This document shows positions 29,680 to 39,043 of a DNA stretch of 64,000 nt, in pieces. The position numbers and the translations under genes are program-made. How positions within the stretch are numbered: the stretch's first letter is position 1; the number at the start of each line of letters is the position of its first letter. The DNA is from Haemophilus parainfluenzae (GTDB lineage: Bacteria > Pseudomonadota > Gammaproteobacteria > Enterobacterales > Pasteurellaceae): positions 2,029,501-2,093,500 of the forward strand of contig NZ_CP063120.1 of assembly GCF_014931395.1 (NCBI RefSeq), written 5' to 3'. The notes under the pieces are model-generated. The model saw nothing but the letters and a program-made list of their open reading frames with translations, was not told the DNA's origin and made no database searches.

Positions 29680-30138
29680 ATGAACACGACAACTCGCCTA
29701 ATCTTTTCTCATAAACGAATAGCGCTCGTTGCACATGATAGCTGCAAACAAAATCTGCTCAATTGGGTAAAGAAACACAAAGAAGCACTAGCTCCCCATC
29801 AACTTTATGCGACGGGTACAACTGGCCATCTATTAGAAAGAGAAACGGGACTCAAAATAGCCTCACTATTAAGTGGACCGATGGGCGGAGATCAGCAACT
29901 TGGCGGACTGATTGCTGAGAAAAAAATTGATATGATGATTTTCTTTTGGGATCCGATGAATGCCGCGCCACATGATCCCGATGTAAAAGCCTTAATGCGT
30001 ATTGCAACCGTCTGGAATATTCCCGTTGCGATTAATCAAAGCACCGCCGATTTTCTATTAACATCAAGCTTATTTGAGCAAGAAATCAATATTGATATCC
30101 CCGATTATGACGGGTATTTAAAAGCTCGCTTGGATTAA
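29680..30138 (+). CDS. mgsA: Methylglyoxal synthase
   Basis: It converts dihydroxyacetone phosphate to methylglyoxal and phosphate, a bypass of lower glycolysis under phosphate limitation. The protein is 152 aa (E. coli MgsA 152). The catalytic aspartate is D71 in [11 protein letters not shown]. The phosphate-binding residues lie in ALVAHDSCK and ATGTTGHLL, and [15 protein letters not shown] holds the conserved Asp-His pair. The ATG follows AGAGGAC. Glyoxalase II, which removes the product after glyoxalase I, is encoded at about 10 kb. Confidence 0.97.
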   Translation: MNTTTRLIFSHKRIALVAHDSCKQNLLNWVKKHKEALAPHQLYATGTTGHLLERETGLKIASLLSGPMGGDQQLGGLIAEKKIDMMIFFWDPMNAAPHDPDVKALMRIATVWNIPVAINQSTADFLLTSSLFEQEINIDIPDYDGYLKARLD

Positions 30139-30164
30139 AAGTTAAATAAGCTCAACCTAATAAA

Positions 30165-30192
30165 AAAGGAGATAAATCACTTTATCTCCTTT
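30165..30192. terminator. Bidirectional terminator between mgsA and the YdgA-like gene
   Basis: AAAGGAGATAAA and TTTATCTCCTTT form a perfect 12-bp stem with loop TCAC, with A and T runs on the flanks. It is not USS-derived, unlike most here. Confidence 0.88.
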
Positions 30193-30211
30193 CTAATTAT
30201 TCCGTTGTTAA

Positions 30212-31711
30212 TTACTGGCCCTGTGCCGCCATTCCCATCATTAACATAAACAACACGCCTTGAACTTGCTCTTCAGGAATCACTTGACCATTAAGTTTGA
30301 GTTCACCCTTTTCAAGCACTAAGTTAAGCGTCACATTTTTATCATTATTCACCACAATATTTTGTGCTGCCGCTTGTTTAGCTTGCTCTTCAATTTGTGC
30401 TTTAATCAAAGCTCTCTCTTCTTCTGGTACAAATTGTGCAAGATTTTTTTCAACCATTTCTTTATCTACGTGAATATTTAACGCAAAATCCGTAAATTGT
30501 TTATATAAACTCCCCGCCATTAAATCAAATTTCGGATCTTTCGCTAACGCCACATTTAAATCTAATGAGACTTTACCCTGGCTATTTGAAATTGAAATAG
30601 GGTTGAGTTTAATTTGAGGCTGATTATTAAAAATAGCCATACCATGATTTTCAGCCCATGAACTTAAAATTTCAGAGACCATTTCCTCATTAGAAGAATT
30701 TTCCTCATCACTTATTGATTCAAAGACAGTAAAAAGTGCTTCAATCAATGCATTAATCGCATTTGCTTCAATATGGTTTAACTCAACGTTGTAAGTTAAT
30801 TTACCAAAATCTTTCCCATCAATAGCTATCGAGTCTACCGTATTTTCACTTTTGGCACTCACGAAATCACCATCGAGTGAAATATCAGATTTTGCTTTAA
30901 AACCCTTTTGGACTACAGTGCTCTCTTTTCCCGCATGATAGAGCGTAGCCATTTCAAAACTGTCAACTAAAGAAGTGCTTTTTCCCGTATAAATGTAAGC
31001 CCACTTAGTTGGATTATATGAACCTTCGACTTTCATGCCTTTCATTTTCATTGTGATTGATTTAGGCATATCTTCGCCATCTTGCTCCTCCATAACTTCT
31101 GGCAAGACGGTAGCACTCACTTCATTTAAGGTCATATCATATTTGCCAGCGAGATCTTTATCGACATCAAAGCCCATATTGATATTTGACCAAGTGACTT
31201 TCGTTCCTGGTGACTCTGGATCAGTTAGCTCTCCACCCGCTAATTCAACTTTACCCTTTGTCGATAAGTTATAGCCAGTAGTTGCTTGATATTGAACAGG
31301 TTTATCCGATTTAAGCAAATCAAATAAAGGTTGGGTGGTTTCATTTTTACCAATCACACCTTGTGCTGAAAACATTACTGGCATGAAATTAAATTTGGTT
31401 AATTGATCGAGTGGGAATGGACCATGATAAAGTTTCGTTGAAAATGGAATAGTGAAAGTCTCACCTTCTTCAGGTAAGGAAATCACGAGTTCATCTTCCA
31501 CTTGAGAGGTAAATAAACCACGATCAAACTGTTTATTTTTATAAACAACCTTAAATGAATCAGATAAGCCTAAAGCCTGAGCTTCTTTATTTGCTAATTC
31601 AATTTGACGTAAATATTCAGCTTGTGCTTTCTCCCCGGTAAACCAAGCCCCACCGACACCTACCGCACCGAGAGCCACAATCACACCTAATGCTACGACT
31701 GATTTTTTCAT
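30212..31711 (-). CDS. YdgA-family (DUF945) exported protein
   Basis: The protein is 499 aa (E. coli YdgA 502). An N-terminal hydrophobic segment (SVVALGVIVALGAVGVGGAWFTG) acts as an anchor or signal. The body is a long beta-rich domain with YDGA-type features (KNKQFDRGLFTSQVEDELVIS near residue 60). The C-terminus contains acidic and Gln/Ala-rich helices (EEERALIKAQIEEQAKQAAAQ) and ends in LMMGMAAQGQ. Function is not established. It would lie in the periplasm facing the outer membrane. It is convergent with mgsA and divergent from dnaK. Confidence 0.83.
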   Translation of the reverse strand: MKKSVVALGVIVALGAVGVGGAWFTGEKAQAEYLRQIELANKEAQALGLSDSFKVVYKNKQFDRGLFTSQVEDELVISLPEEGETFTIPFSTKLYHGPFPLDQLTKFNFMPVMFSAQGVIGKNETTQPLFDLLKSDKPVQYQATTGYNLSTKGKVELAGGELTDPESPGTKVTWSNINMGFDVDKDLAGKYDMTLNEVSATVLPEVMEEQDGEDMPKSITMKMKGMKVEGSYNPTKWAYIYTGKSTSLVDSFEMATLYHAGKESTVVQKGFKAKSDISLDGDFVSAKSENTVDSIAIDGKDFGKLTYNVELNHIEANAINALIEALFTVFESISDEENSSNEEMVSEILSSWAENHGMAIFNNQPQIKLNPISISNSQGKVSLDLNVALAKDPKFDLMAGSLYKQFTDFALNIHVDKEMVEKNLAQFVPEEERALIKAQIEEQAKQAAAQNIVVNNDKNVTLNLVLEKGELKLNGQVIPEEQVQGVLFMLMMGMAAQGQ

Positions 31712-31900
31712 TTCGATTCCTTTGTTAAATTAATAGATGATTAAAATTGTCGACAATTTACCACAAAACACAAATTTTTTCTTATTTTTTCAAAATAATT
31801 TTATATTTCCCCCTTGAACTTTGTTCAGCTGGACTTATTTTGTGAAACAAGAACGGAAATGACCGCACTTTAAAAGGAAGAAAAAATTTAAATCTTGCCT

Positions 31901-31928
31901 CTTGAAATGCGGAAAAGTATCCACATCT
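31901..31928 (+). promoter_or_regulatory. Heat-shock (sigma-32) promoter of dnaK
   Basis: CTTGAAA (31901-31907), 13 bases, then CCACATCT (31921-31928). The sigma-32 consensus is CTTGAAA-N(11-16)-CCCCATNT; only one base of the -10 differs. The leader would be about 45 nt. Confidence 0.75.
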
Positions 31929-31980
31929 TATTCATCGTAATGATTTACAACGAATTTAAAATTTACTTAGGAGTAACAAA

Positions 31981-33882
31981 ATGGGAAAAATTATTGGTAT
32001 TGACTTAGGTACAACAAACTCTTGTGTGGCAGTAATGGATGGTGATAAACCACGCGTAATTGAAAACGCAGAAGGTGATCGCACTACTCCGTCAATTATT
32101 GCTTATACAAATGATAACGAAATTTTAGTGGGTCAACCGGCAAAACGCCAAGCAGTGACCAACCCGAAAAATACATTATTTGCAATTAAACGTTTAATCG
32201 GTCGTCGTTTTGACGATGCTGAAGTAAAACGTGATATCGACATTATGCCATTTGAAATCACCAAAGCAGACAATGGTGATGCATGGGTAAATGTAAAAGG
32301 TGACAAACTTGCACCACCACAAATTTCTGCAGAAGTATTGAAAAAAATGAAGAAAACTGCAGAAGACTTCTTGGGTGAGCCAGTAACTGAAGCAGTAATC
32401 ACTGTTCCAGCATACTTTAACGACGCTCAACGTCAAGCAACAAAAGATGCAGGTCGTATCGCAGGCTTAGAAGTTAAACGTATTATCAACGAACCTACAG
32501 CTGCAGCATTAGCTTACGGTTTAGATAAAGGTCAAGGCAACAAAACTATCGCTGTTTATGACTTAGGTGGTGGTACATTCGACTTATCTATCATCGAAAT
32601 TGATGAAGTAGGTGGCGAAAAAACCTTCGAAGTATTAGCAACCAACGGTGATACTCACTTAGGTGGTGAAGACTTCGATAACCGTGTAATCAACTACTTA
32701 GTAGATGAATTCAAAAAAGAACAAGGCGTGGATTTACGTAATGATCCACTTGCAATGCAACGTTTAAAAGAAGCTGGCGAAAAAGCGAAAATTGAACTTT
32801 CTTCTGCACAACAAACTGATGTGAACTTACCTTACATCACTGCAGATGCTACAGGTCCTAAACACTTAAACATTAAATTAACTCGTGCTAAATTAGAATC
32901 TTTAGTAGAAGATTTAGTGGCAAAATCACTTGAACCTGTAAAAGTGGCATTAAGCGATGCTGGCTTAAGTGCATCACAAATTGATGATGTTATCTTAGTG
33001 GGCGGTCAAACCCGTATGCCATTAGTACAACAAAAAGTAGAAGAATTCTTCGGTAAAGCACCTCGTAAAGATGTGAACCCGGATGAAGCCGTTGCTATCG
33101 GTGCAGCAGTTCAAGGTGGTGTATTAGCGGGTGATGTAACTGATGTATTATTGTTAGACGTAACGCCGTTATCTTTAGGTATCGAAACCATGGGTGGTGT
33201 GATGACTACCTTAATTGAGAAAAACACGACGATTCCAACTAAGAAATCACAAGTTTTCTCAACAGCAGAAGATAACCAAAGTGCAGTAACCATTCACGTG
33301 TTACAAGGTGAACGTAAACAAGCATCAGCGAATAAATCTTTAGGTCAATTCAACCTTGAAGGCATCAACCCTGCTCCACGCGGTATGCCACAAATTGAAG
33401 TAACCTTCGACATCGACGCTGACGGTATTATCCACGTTTCTGCGAAAGATAAAGGTACGGGTAAAGAACAACAAATCACCATCAAAGCCTCTTCTGGTTT
33501 AAGTGATGAAGAAATTCAACAAATGGTTCGTGATGCAGAAGCAAACGCTGAAGCTGACCGTAAATTTGAAGAATTAGTACAAGCTCGCAACCAAGCAGAT
33601 CATCTTGTACACGCTACACGTAAACAATTAGAAGAAGCGGGTGATAAAGTTCCAGCTGAAGATCGTGCAGCAATTGAAAGCGCATTAAGCGATTTAGAAA
33701 CTGCAGCGAAAGGCGAAGATAAAGCAGTAATCGAAGCTAAACTTCAAGCGCTTGCAGAAGTTGCTCAAAAACTTGCTCAAGCGGCTCAACCACAAGGTGA
33801 TACACAACAAGCTCAAAGCAACAGCAAACCAAATGATGATGTTGTTGATGCAGAGTTTGAAGAAGTGAAAGATAACAAATAA
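31981..33882 (+). CDS. dnaK: Chaperone DnaK (Hsp70)
   Basis: This ATP-dependent chaperone holds unfolded peptides and works with DnaJ and GrpE. The protein is 633 aa. The nucleotide-binding domain opens with [17 protein letters not shown]. The phosphate motifs are [14 protein letters not shown] and [10 protein letters not shown]. The interdomain linker is [13 protein letters not shown] near residue 385. The C-terminus carries the acidic tail ending [16 protein letters not shown] sigma-32 promoter is directly upstream and a terminator directly downstream. dnaJ is not the next gene, which is unusual. Confidence 0.98.
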   Translation: MGKIIGIDLGTTNSCVAVMDGDKPRVIENAEGDRTTPSIIAYTNDNEILVGQPAKRQAVTNPKNTLFAIKRLIGRRFDDAEVKRDIDIMPFEITKADNGDAWVNVKGDKLAPPQISAEVLKKMKKTAEDFLGEPVTEAVITVPAYFNDAQRQATKDAGRIAGLEVKRIINEPTAAALAYGLDKGQGNKTIAVYDLGGGTFDLSIIEIDEVGGEKTFEVLATNGDTHLGGEDFDNRVINYLVDEFKKEQGVDLRNDPLAMQRLKEAGEKAKIELSSAQQTDVNLPYITADATGPKHLNIKLTRAKLESLVEDLVAKSLEPVKVALSDAGLSASQIDDVILVGGQTRMPLVQQKVEEFFGKAPRKDVNPDEAVAIGAAVQGGVLAGDVTDVLLLDVTPLSLGIETMGGVMTTLIEKNTTIPTKKSQVFSTAEDNQSAVTIHVLQGERKQASANKSLGQFNLEGINPAPRGMPQIEVTFDIDADGIIHVSAKDKGTGKEQQITIKASSGLSDEEIQQMVRDAEANAEADRKFEELVQARNQADHLVHATRKQLEEAGDKVPAEDRAAIESALSDLETAAKGEDKAVIEAKLQALAEVAQKLAQAAQPQGDTQQAQSNSKPNDDVVDAEFEEVKDNK

Positions 33883-33901
33883 TTTCACTTGAACCAAAAT
33901 T

Positions 33902-33925
33902 AAAGGGCGTAGCAATACGCCCTTT
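33902..33925 (+). terminator. Terminator of dnaK
   Basis: AAAGGGCGTA and TACGCCCTTT form a perfect 10-bp stem with loop GCAA. It ends in TTTT and lies 19 bases past the stop. Confidence 0.82.
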
Positions 33926-33948
33926 TGGCATATTCATTAAATGCCGTT

Positions 33949-33984
33949 TTTCCTGACTTTATTTAAAAAAGTGAAGTCAGGAAA
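33949..33984 (+). other. Stem-loop upstream of the GyrI-like gene
   Basis: TTTCCTGACTT and AAGTCAGGAAA form a perfect 11-bp stem with a 14-base AT-rich loop. It ends 18 bases before the start of the next gene, which has an unusually strong GGAGG ribosome site (33993-33998). There is no T run. Confidence 0.6.
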
Positions 33985-34002
33985 AGTAAACCCGGAGGAT
34001 AA

Positions 34003-34401
34003 ATGGCGTTAAAACTCTACCCAATCGTACAACAACGCTTAGATAACAACATAGCAAATGAGATAATCTCAACCCTTTGGCAAAACAATCTTGATAAACT
34101 ACCACAAGGTCACTGTTGTTATGGCATCTATTTTAATTATGCTACGAATCACCTAGCAGACTATGATTTTGCGATTGCAAGTGAAGTAATATTAGAGACA
34201 GATATTCCGGTGATTGAAATTGAAGATTTGAGTTTCTACGAAGTTTTTCGTTGCAAAATAGATGAAATTTATCAAACATGGCAACTAATCTGGAGAAAAG
34301 AACAACAAGGTTTACTTAAGCGGGCTTATTCGGTGGATTTTGAAAAATACCATCCTGATGGTTTGGTAGAAATTTATATCGCCGTTGTACCACATTGCTA
34401 A
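34003..34401 (+). CDS. GyrI-like / AraC effector-binding-domain protein
   Basis: The protein is 132 aa. The pattern GHCCYGIYFNYATNHLADYDFAIASEV in the middle and RAYSVDFEKYHPDGLVEIYIAVV at the end match the GyrI-like small-molecule-binding fold as it occurs in AraC-type regulators and in stand-alone proteins. There is no DNA-binding domain, so it is a stand-alone effector-binding protein. The ATG at 34003 follows CCCGGAGGATAA. It lies between dnaK and metY, separated from dnaK by a terminator. No ligand can be inferred. Confidence 0.6.
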   Translation: MALKLYPIVQQRLDNNIANEIISTLWQNNLDKLPQGHCCYGIYFNYATNHLADYDFAIASEVILETDIPVIEIEDLSFYEVFRCKIDEIYQTWQLIWRKEQQGLLKRAYSVDFEKYHPDGLVEIYIAVVPHC

Positions 34402-34474
34402 GCTCAAAGCGCGTAAAACTTTATAAAAAACGACCGCACTTTACCCCAAAACAAACACAGCAAAGGAAAAAACA

Positions 34475-35743
34475 ATGAAATTCGAAACGAAATGCCTCCA
34501 TGCTGGCTATAACCCTAAAAATGGTGAGCCACGTGTTCAACCTATCGTACAAAGCACGACTTATACCTACGATTCTGCAGAAGAAATTGGCAAGTTATTT
34601 GATTTACAAGCTGCTGGCTATTTTTATACTCGCCTAGCAAACCCTACAACTAATGCAGCGGAAGAAAAAATTACCGCACTTGAAGGTGGCGTCGCAACAA
34701 TGTGTACTGCCTCAGGTCAATCTGCGGTTTTCTATGCGATGTTGAATATTTTAGAAGCCGGCGATCATTTCATTTCATCTTCTTATGTGTATGGCGGTAC
34801 TTACAATTTATTTGCCCATACATTCAAAAAAATGGGTATCGAAGTGACTTTTGTAGATCAAGATTTACCACTTGAAGAGCTCAAAAAAGCAATCCGTCCA
34901 AATACAAAAGCTGTCTTTGCTGAAACCATTGCGAACCCCGCTTTACGCGTGTTGGATATTGAAAAATTTGCTGCCTTAGCAAAAGCTGCGGAGGCACCAT
35001 TATTAGTTGATAACACCTTTGCAACGCCCTATTTTTGTCGCCCAATCGAATTTGGCGCAAATGTGGTCATTCACAGTACATCTAAATACTTAGATGGTCA
35101 TGCTATTGCCCTTGGTGGTGCAATTACAGACGGTGGTAACTTTAATTGGAATAACGGTAAATATCCGCAACTAAGCACACCTGACCAAACTTATCATGGT
35201 TTGGTTTATACCGAAACCTTTGGCCCTGCGGCTTATATTGTCAAAGCACGCGTGCAATTAATGCGTGATTTAGGCGCAACCCCAGCGCCACAAAATAGTT
35301 TCTTATTGAATGTAGGTATGGAAACCCTTGCGCTTCGTATGCAACGTCATTATGAAAATGCACAGGCTGTAGCCGAGTTTTTAGAAAAACATCCGCAAGT
35401 CGCTAAAGTGAATTATCCTGGCTTACCAAGCTCACCAGATTACGCGCTCAAACAAAAATATTTACCTAACGGTTTATGTGGTGTCATTTCCTTTGAGATT
35501 AAAGGTGGCAAAGAAACCGCGGCAAAATGGTTAAACGCGTTACAAATGACTTCACGTGAAGTACACGTAGCTGATATTCGTACTTGTGCGTTACATCCAG
35601 CAACTTCAACGCATCGCCAATTAAGTGAAGCTGAGTTAGAAAAAGCCGGTATTTCTGCAGGACTTATTCGTCTTTCTTGTGGTATTGAAAATATTCAAGA
35701 TATTTTAGCTGACTTAGAGCAAGCATTCGCTGCAGCGAAATAA
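34475..35743 (+). CDS. metY: O-acetylhomoserine sulfhydrylase / PLP-dependent Cys/Met metabolism enzyme (MetY-type)
   Basis: The protein is 422 aa. It is a gamma-family PLP enzyme with the lysine K204 in HSTSKYLDGHA. Substrate-pocket segments include YTRLANPTTNAAEEKITALEGG, SSSYVYGGTYNLF and RLSCGIEN near the end. Its length and the insertion around NFNWNNGKYPQLSTPDQTYHGL are typical of O-acetylhomoserine aminocarboxypropyltransferase rather than the shorter MetB (about 386 aa). It makes homocysteine from O-acetylhomoserine and sulfide, and many members also act on O-acetylserine. The gene sits between dnaK and dnaJ; one USS lies just before its start. Confidence 0.87.
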   Translation: MKFETKCLHAGYNPKNGEPRVQPIVQSTTYTYDSAEEIGKLFDLQAAGYFYTRLANPTTNAAEEKITALEGGVATMCTASGQSAVFYAMLNILEAGDHFISSSYVYGGTYNLFAHTFKKMGIEVTFVDQDLPLEELKKAIRPNTKAVFAETIANPALRVLDIEKFAALAKAAEAPLLVDNTFATPYFCRPIEFGANVVIHSTSKYLDGHAIALGGAITDGGNFNWNNGKYPQLSTPDQTYHGLVYTETFGPAAYIVKARVQLMRDLGATPAPQNSFLLNVGMETLALRMQRHYENAQAVAEFLEKHPQVAKVNYPGLPSSPDYALKQKYLPNGLCGVISFEIKGGKETAAKWLNALQMTSREVHVADIRTCALHPATSTHRQLSEAELEKAGISAGLIRLSCGIENIQDILADLEQAFAAAK

Positions 35744-35752
35744 GTGTTATAA

Positions 35753-35770
35753 GGCAGGCAAATGCCTGCC
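35753..35770 (+). terminator. Short hairpin after metY
   Basis: GGCAGGCA and TGCCTGCC pair with a very short loop, followed by ACTTTAAAT. It may terminate metY weakly. Confidence 0.5.
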
Positions 35771-35877
35771 ACTTTAAATAACGAGAGATAAAAGCGTTCA
35801 GCTTATCGCTTATTTTTATTTGTTTACTTATCTTAATAGTAAGCAAACAAAAACAAGTATAAATTAACGTATTTACC

Positions 35878-35905
35878 CTTGATATTTCTGCCTTCGGCAT
35901 CATTT
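35878..35905 (+). promoter_or_regulatory. Possible sigma-32 promoter of dnaJ
   Basis: CTTGATA (35878-35884), 13 bases, then CATCATTT (35898-35905). It matches 6 of 7 bases of the -35 and five of the seven defined -10 bases (CCCCATNT). It lies about 90 bases before dnaJ, which is cut off here from the dnaK promoter. Confidence 0.45.
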
Positions 35906-35994
35906 TTATTGTTAGGTATGTTGTTATGCAGTACCACACAATAACAAAATAAAATTTTTTAAATTTATATTTTTAAACGGAAAACGAAAACATT

Positions 35995-37131
35995 ATGGCA
36001 AAGAAAGATTATTACGACGTTCTTGGTGTTGAACGTGGCGCAGATGAAAAAGCAATTAAACGTGCTTACAAAAAACTCGCCATGCAATATCACCCTGATA
36101 GAACCAAAGGTGATAAAGCCAAAGAAGAAAAATTTAAAGAAATCCAAGAAGCCTATGAAATTTTAGGTGATAAAGAGAAGCGTGCGGCTTACGATCAATA
36201 CGGTCACGCAGCCTTTGAACAAGGCGGCATGGGAGGCGGCGGCTTCGGTGGCGGATTCAGCGGTGCTGATTTCGGTGATATTTTTGGTGATATGTTCGGC
36301 GATATCTTCGGCGGTGGCGGACGTGGTCGTCAGCGCGTAGTACGTGGTGAAGATTTACGTTATGACATCCAAATTACGTTAGAAGAAGCTGTAAAAGGTA
36401 CAACCAAAGATATCCAAATCAATACACTTGCTCACTGTGATAGCTGTGATGGCTCTGGTGCAGAAAAAGGATCAAAAGTTGAAACATGTCCAAGCTGTCA
36501 TGGTTCTGGTCGTGTTCGTCGTCAACAAGGTTTCTTCGTAACTGAAGCGGTTTGTCCTACTTGTCATGGTTCTGGTAAGAAAATTGAAAAACCATGTAAA
36601 AGCTGCCATGGCGAAGGTCGTGTTCACAAGAAGAAAAACCTTTCCGTTAAAATCCCAGCGGGTGTGGATACCGGCAATCAATTACGTTTAAGTGGTGAAG
36701 GTGCGGCTGGCGAAAATGGTGCACCAGCAGGCGATTTATATGTGGTGATTCACGTTAAAGAACATCATATCTTCGAACGTGATGGAAACAACCTCTACTG
36801 CGAAGTGCCAATCAGTTTCTCAATGGCTGCGTTAGGTGGTGAAATTGAAGTCCCAACCTTAGACGGTAAAGTGAAACTCAAAATTCCTGCGGAAACCCAA
36901 ACAGGCAAACTGTTCCGTATGCGTGGTAAAGGGGTGAGCTCTACACGTAGCGGCTACGCAGGCGATCTCATTTGCCGCGTGGTGATTGAAACACCGGTAA
37001 ACTTAAATAAAGAACAAAAAGAATTATTAGAAAAACTGGAAGAAAGTTTGAAAGGGCAAAAATCTCATAGCCCGAAATCTTCAAGCTTTTTAGACGGTGT
37101 GAAGAAATTCTTTGATAACTTAGGTAAGTAA
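35995..37131 (+). CDS. dnaJ: Chaperone DnaJ (Hsp40)
   Basis: This co-chaperone delivers substrate to DnaK and stimulates its ATPase. The protein is 378 aa, type I. The J domain has the HPD motif in YHPDRTK near residue 32. A Gly/Phe-rich region ([14 protein letters not shown]) follows. The zinc domain has four CxxCxGxG repeats: [24 protein letters not shown] and CKSCHGEG. The C-terminal substrate-binding domains are complete. The start at 35995 follows ACGGAAAAC. It lies about 2.1 kb from dnaK. Confidence 0.98.
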   Translation: MAKKDYYDVLGVERGADEKAIKRAYKKLAMQYHPDRTKGDKAKEEKFKEIQEAYEILGDKEKRAAYDQYGHAAFEQGGMGGGGFGGGFSGADFGDIFGDMFGDIFGGGGRGRQRVVRGEDLRYDIQITLEEAVKGTTKDIQINTLAHCDSCDGSGAEKGSKVETCPSCHGSGRVRRQQGFFVTEAVCPTCHGSGKKIEKPCKSCHGEGRVHKKKNLSVKIPAGVDTGNQLRLSGEGAAGENGAPAGDLYVVIHVKEHHIFERDGNNLYCEVPISFSMAALGGEIEVPTLDGKVKLKIPAETQTGKLFRMRGKGVSSTRSGYAGDLICRVVIETPVNLNKEQKELLEKLEESLKGQKSHSPKSSSFLDGVKKFFDNLGK

Positions 37132-37140
37132 GCCTAAACA

Positions 37141-37188
37141 GAAAGTGCGGTCAATTTTAAAACTATTTTGAAATTGACCGCACTTTTA
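37141..37188. terminator. Bidirectional terminator between dnaJ and modC
   Basis: AAAGTGCGGTCAATTTT and AAATTGACCGCACTTT pair over 16 bases with a 14-base loop. It is an extended inverted USS pair serving convergent genes. Confidence 0.87.
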
Positions 37189-37190
37189 CT

Positions 37191-38246
37191 TTATACGACT
37201 GAAATAGCTTTTATTTGTACATAAACATCCATGCCTTGAGCAAAATGCAATTCGTTAAATGCCCATTTACTGATACTTGCCCAAACTTTATGTCCTTCCA
37301 CCAACACCGCAATATCAATACGATTCTCTTGCGGAACAATTTGTACAATTTGCCCACGTAAGATATTACGAATGCTCGTTTGCTCTGGCTTGCTGAGGGT
37401 GAGTGACACATCGGAACTATAAATACAGACGCGTACTTTTTCATTCGCTTGATGATGTACTTCATTAATCCAAAGCTGTTGTTCGCCCAAAGAAAGAGCG
37501 GTCATTTTATAGGTTGGATTATGTAAATATACTGGCAACGCCAATACACTGCTCTGCTCCGATTCACCTTTCCAAGGGGCAAATAACGGACTGTTCCACA
37601 CATTTTCTAAGGTGTCATAGGCTTTCACTTTGCCATTTTCCATCAGCACCACGCGATCTGCCAAACGTAATAATTCGTCCAAACTGTGCGTCACATATAA
37701 AATCGGCACATTAATTTCTTTGGATAGACTTTCTAAATATTGCATAAGCTCACGTTTACGAGGCACATCTAAAGCTGAAAGCGGTTCATCCATTAACAAA
37801 ATATCAGGATCCGTTAATAAGGCTCGTCCAATCGCCACACGTTGTTTTTCGCCACCTGATAAAGTAAGCGGATAGCGTTTGAGTAACGGTTCGATACCAA
37901 GGAGCTGAACGATATAGTCAAAATCTTCACGGCTGACATGCTTCATGCCATAACGTAAATTGCCTTTGACATTGTAATGCGGAAATAAACGGGCATCTTG
38001 GAATACATAGCCAATTTTGCGCTGATGCACGGGGAGATTCTCACCGTTCTCCACATCCACCAAAGTGCGGTCATTTAAACGAATAAATCCCTGATCAGGA
38101 TGAGTTAAACCACTCACTAAATTAATCAATGAGGTTTTACCCGAACCTGACAAACCAAAAATAGCTGTCACACCTTGAGTTGGCAACTGCAGATCCGCAC
38201 GTAAGGTCAGGCGACCTAATTGTTGTTGTACATTAATGTGTAGCAT
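37191..38246 (-). CDS. modC: Molybdate import ATP-binding protein ModC
   Basis: This is the ATPase of the molybdate importer. The protein is 351 aa (E. coli ModC 352). Walker A is [10 protein letters not shown] near residue 31, signature LSGGEKQR and Walker [15 protein letters not shown]-terminal MOP/TOBE domain ([28 protein letters not shown]) binds oxyanion. The ATG at 38246 overlaps the end of modB by 14 bases. It is the last gene of modABC. Confidence 0.96.
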   Translation of the reverse strand: MLHINVQQQLGRLTLRADLQLPTQGVTAIFGLSGSGKTSLINLVSGLTHPDQGFIRLNDRTLVDVENGENLPVHQRKIGYVFQDARLFPHYNVKGNLRYGMKHVSREDFDYIVQLLGIEPLLKRYPLTLSGGEKQRVAIGRALLTDPDILLMDEPLSALDVPRKRELMQYLESLSKEINVPILYVTHSLDELLRLADRVVLMENGKVKAYDTLENVWNSPLFAPWKGESEQSSVLALPVYLHNPTYKMTALSLGEQQLWINEVHHQANEKVRVCIYSSDVSLTLSKPEQTSIRNILRGQIVQIVPQENRIDIAVLVEGHKVWASISKWAFNELHFAQGMDVYVQIKAISVV

Positions 38247-38949
38247 CGCCTTGCCCCAATTTTTTCTGCATCCGTTTACTTAAGGCTTCGGAAAGCAATA
38301 AGGAAATTAATGAAAGGATCACTGCAAACAAGCAAAGTCGTGCAGTTTGTGCTTCTGCGCCAGGTGTTTGGATAAATGAATACATCGCCAAAGGAATGGT
38401 TTGAGTTTCCCCCGCAATATTAGATACGAAGGTAATGGTTGCACCAAACTCCCCTAAAGAGCGTGCAAAACCTAATACTAAACCCGCCAGTACACCTGGA
38501 AGAGAAAGAGGTAGCGTGATTGTAAAAAAGACTCGCCAAGGCGAAGCGCCAAGCGTTTGTGCGGCTTGCTCTAATTTAAAATCAATGCTTTCCAAGGAAA
38601 GACGAATCGCCCGCACAACCAATGGAAATGCCACCACAGCTGAAGCTAATACTGCCCCCTTCCAGCTAAAGCCGAAGGATAAGCCAAACCATTGATATAA
38701 ATACTTGCCAATAAAGCCATTACGCCCCATGGCAACTAATAATAAATAGCCGATTACCACCGGCGGTAACACCAAAGGTAGATGGATAATTCCTGTAATC
38801 AAAGACTTACCGTAAAATTCTTTACGAGCCAGTAACCAAGCAATAAAAATTGCTAAGGGCAAACTCCAAAGCATAGAACTCAATGCGACACTCATGCTTA
38901 AGTGAATCGCATCCCATTCCATCGGGCTTAATTGAAACCAAGAGAGCAA
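38233..38949 (-). CDS. modB: Molybdate ABC transporter permease ModB
   Basis: The protein is 238 aa (E. coli ModB 229) with about five membrane segments in the inner membrane. The permease loop is [23 protein letters not shown] near residue 165, the segment that couples to the ATPase. The order modA-modB-modC and the overlap with modC are canonical. The start at 38949 follows a GGAAAT ribosome site. A terminator-like hairpin separates it from modA. Confidence 0.95.
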   Translation of the reverse strand: MLSWFQLSPMEWDAIHLSMSVALSSMLWSLPLAIFIAWLLARKEFYGKSLITGIIHLPLVLPPVVIGYLLLVAMGRNGFIGKYLYQWFGLSFGFSWKGAVLASAVVAFPLVVRAIRLSLESIDFKLEQAAQTLGASPWRVFFTITLPLSLPGVLAGLVLGFARSLGEFGATITFVSNIAGETQTIPLAMYSFIQTPGAEAQTARLCLFAVILSLISLLLSEALSKRMQKKLGQGDATH

Positions 38950-39001
38950 AATATTTCCTTGTGTATATATCGATATGACGAAATTTCTTTAGAGATAATA
39001 A

Positions 39002-39023
39002 AAAGGACAGTTTCCTGTCCTTT
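39002..39023 (-). terminator. Attenuator-like terminator between modA and modB
   Basis: AAAGGACAG and CTGTCCTTT form a perfect 9-bp stem with loop GAAA (read on the minus strand), followed by TTTATTATCTC. It lies 20 bases after modA inside the operon. Partial termination would favour the binding protein over the permease. Confidence 0.65.
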
Positions 39024-39043
39024 CTTTATAAAGTCTGAGCTCA

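Noticed and set aside
38961-38980. ATATCGATAT palindrome between modB and modA as a ModE site
   Set aside because: It is short, AT-rich, and inside the operon after the attenuator; no support from known ModE site length.
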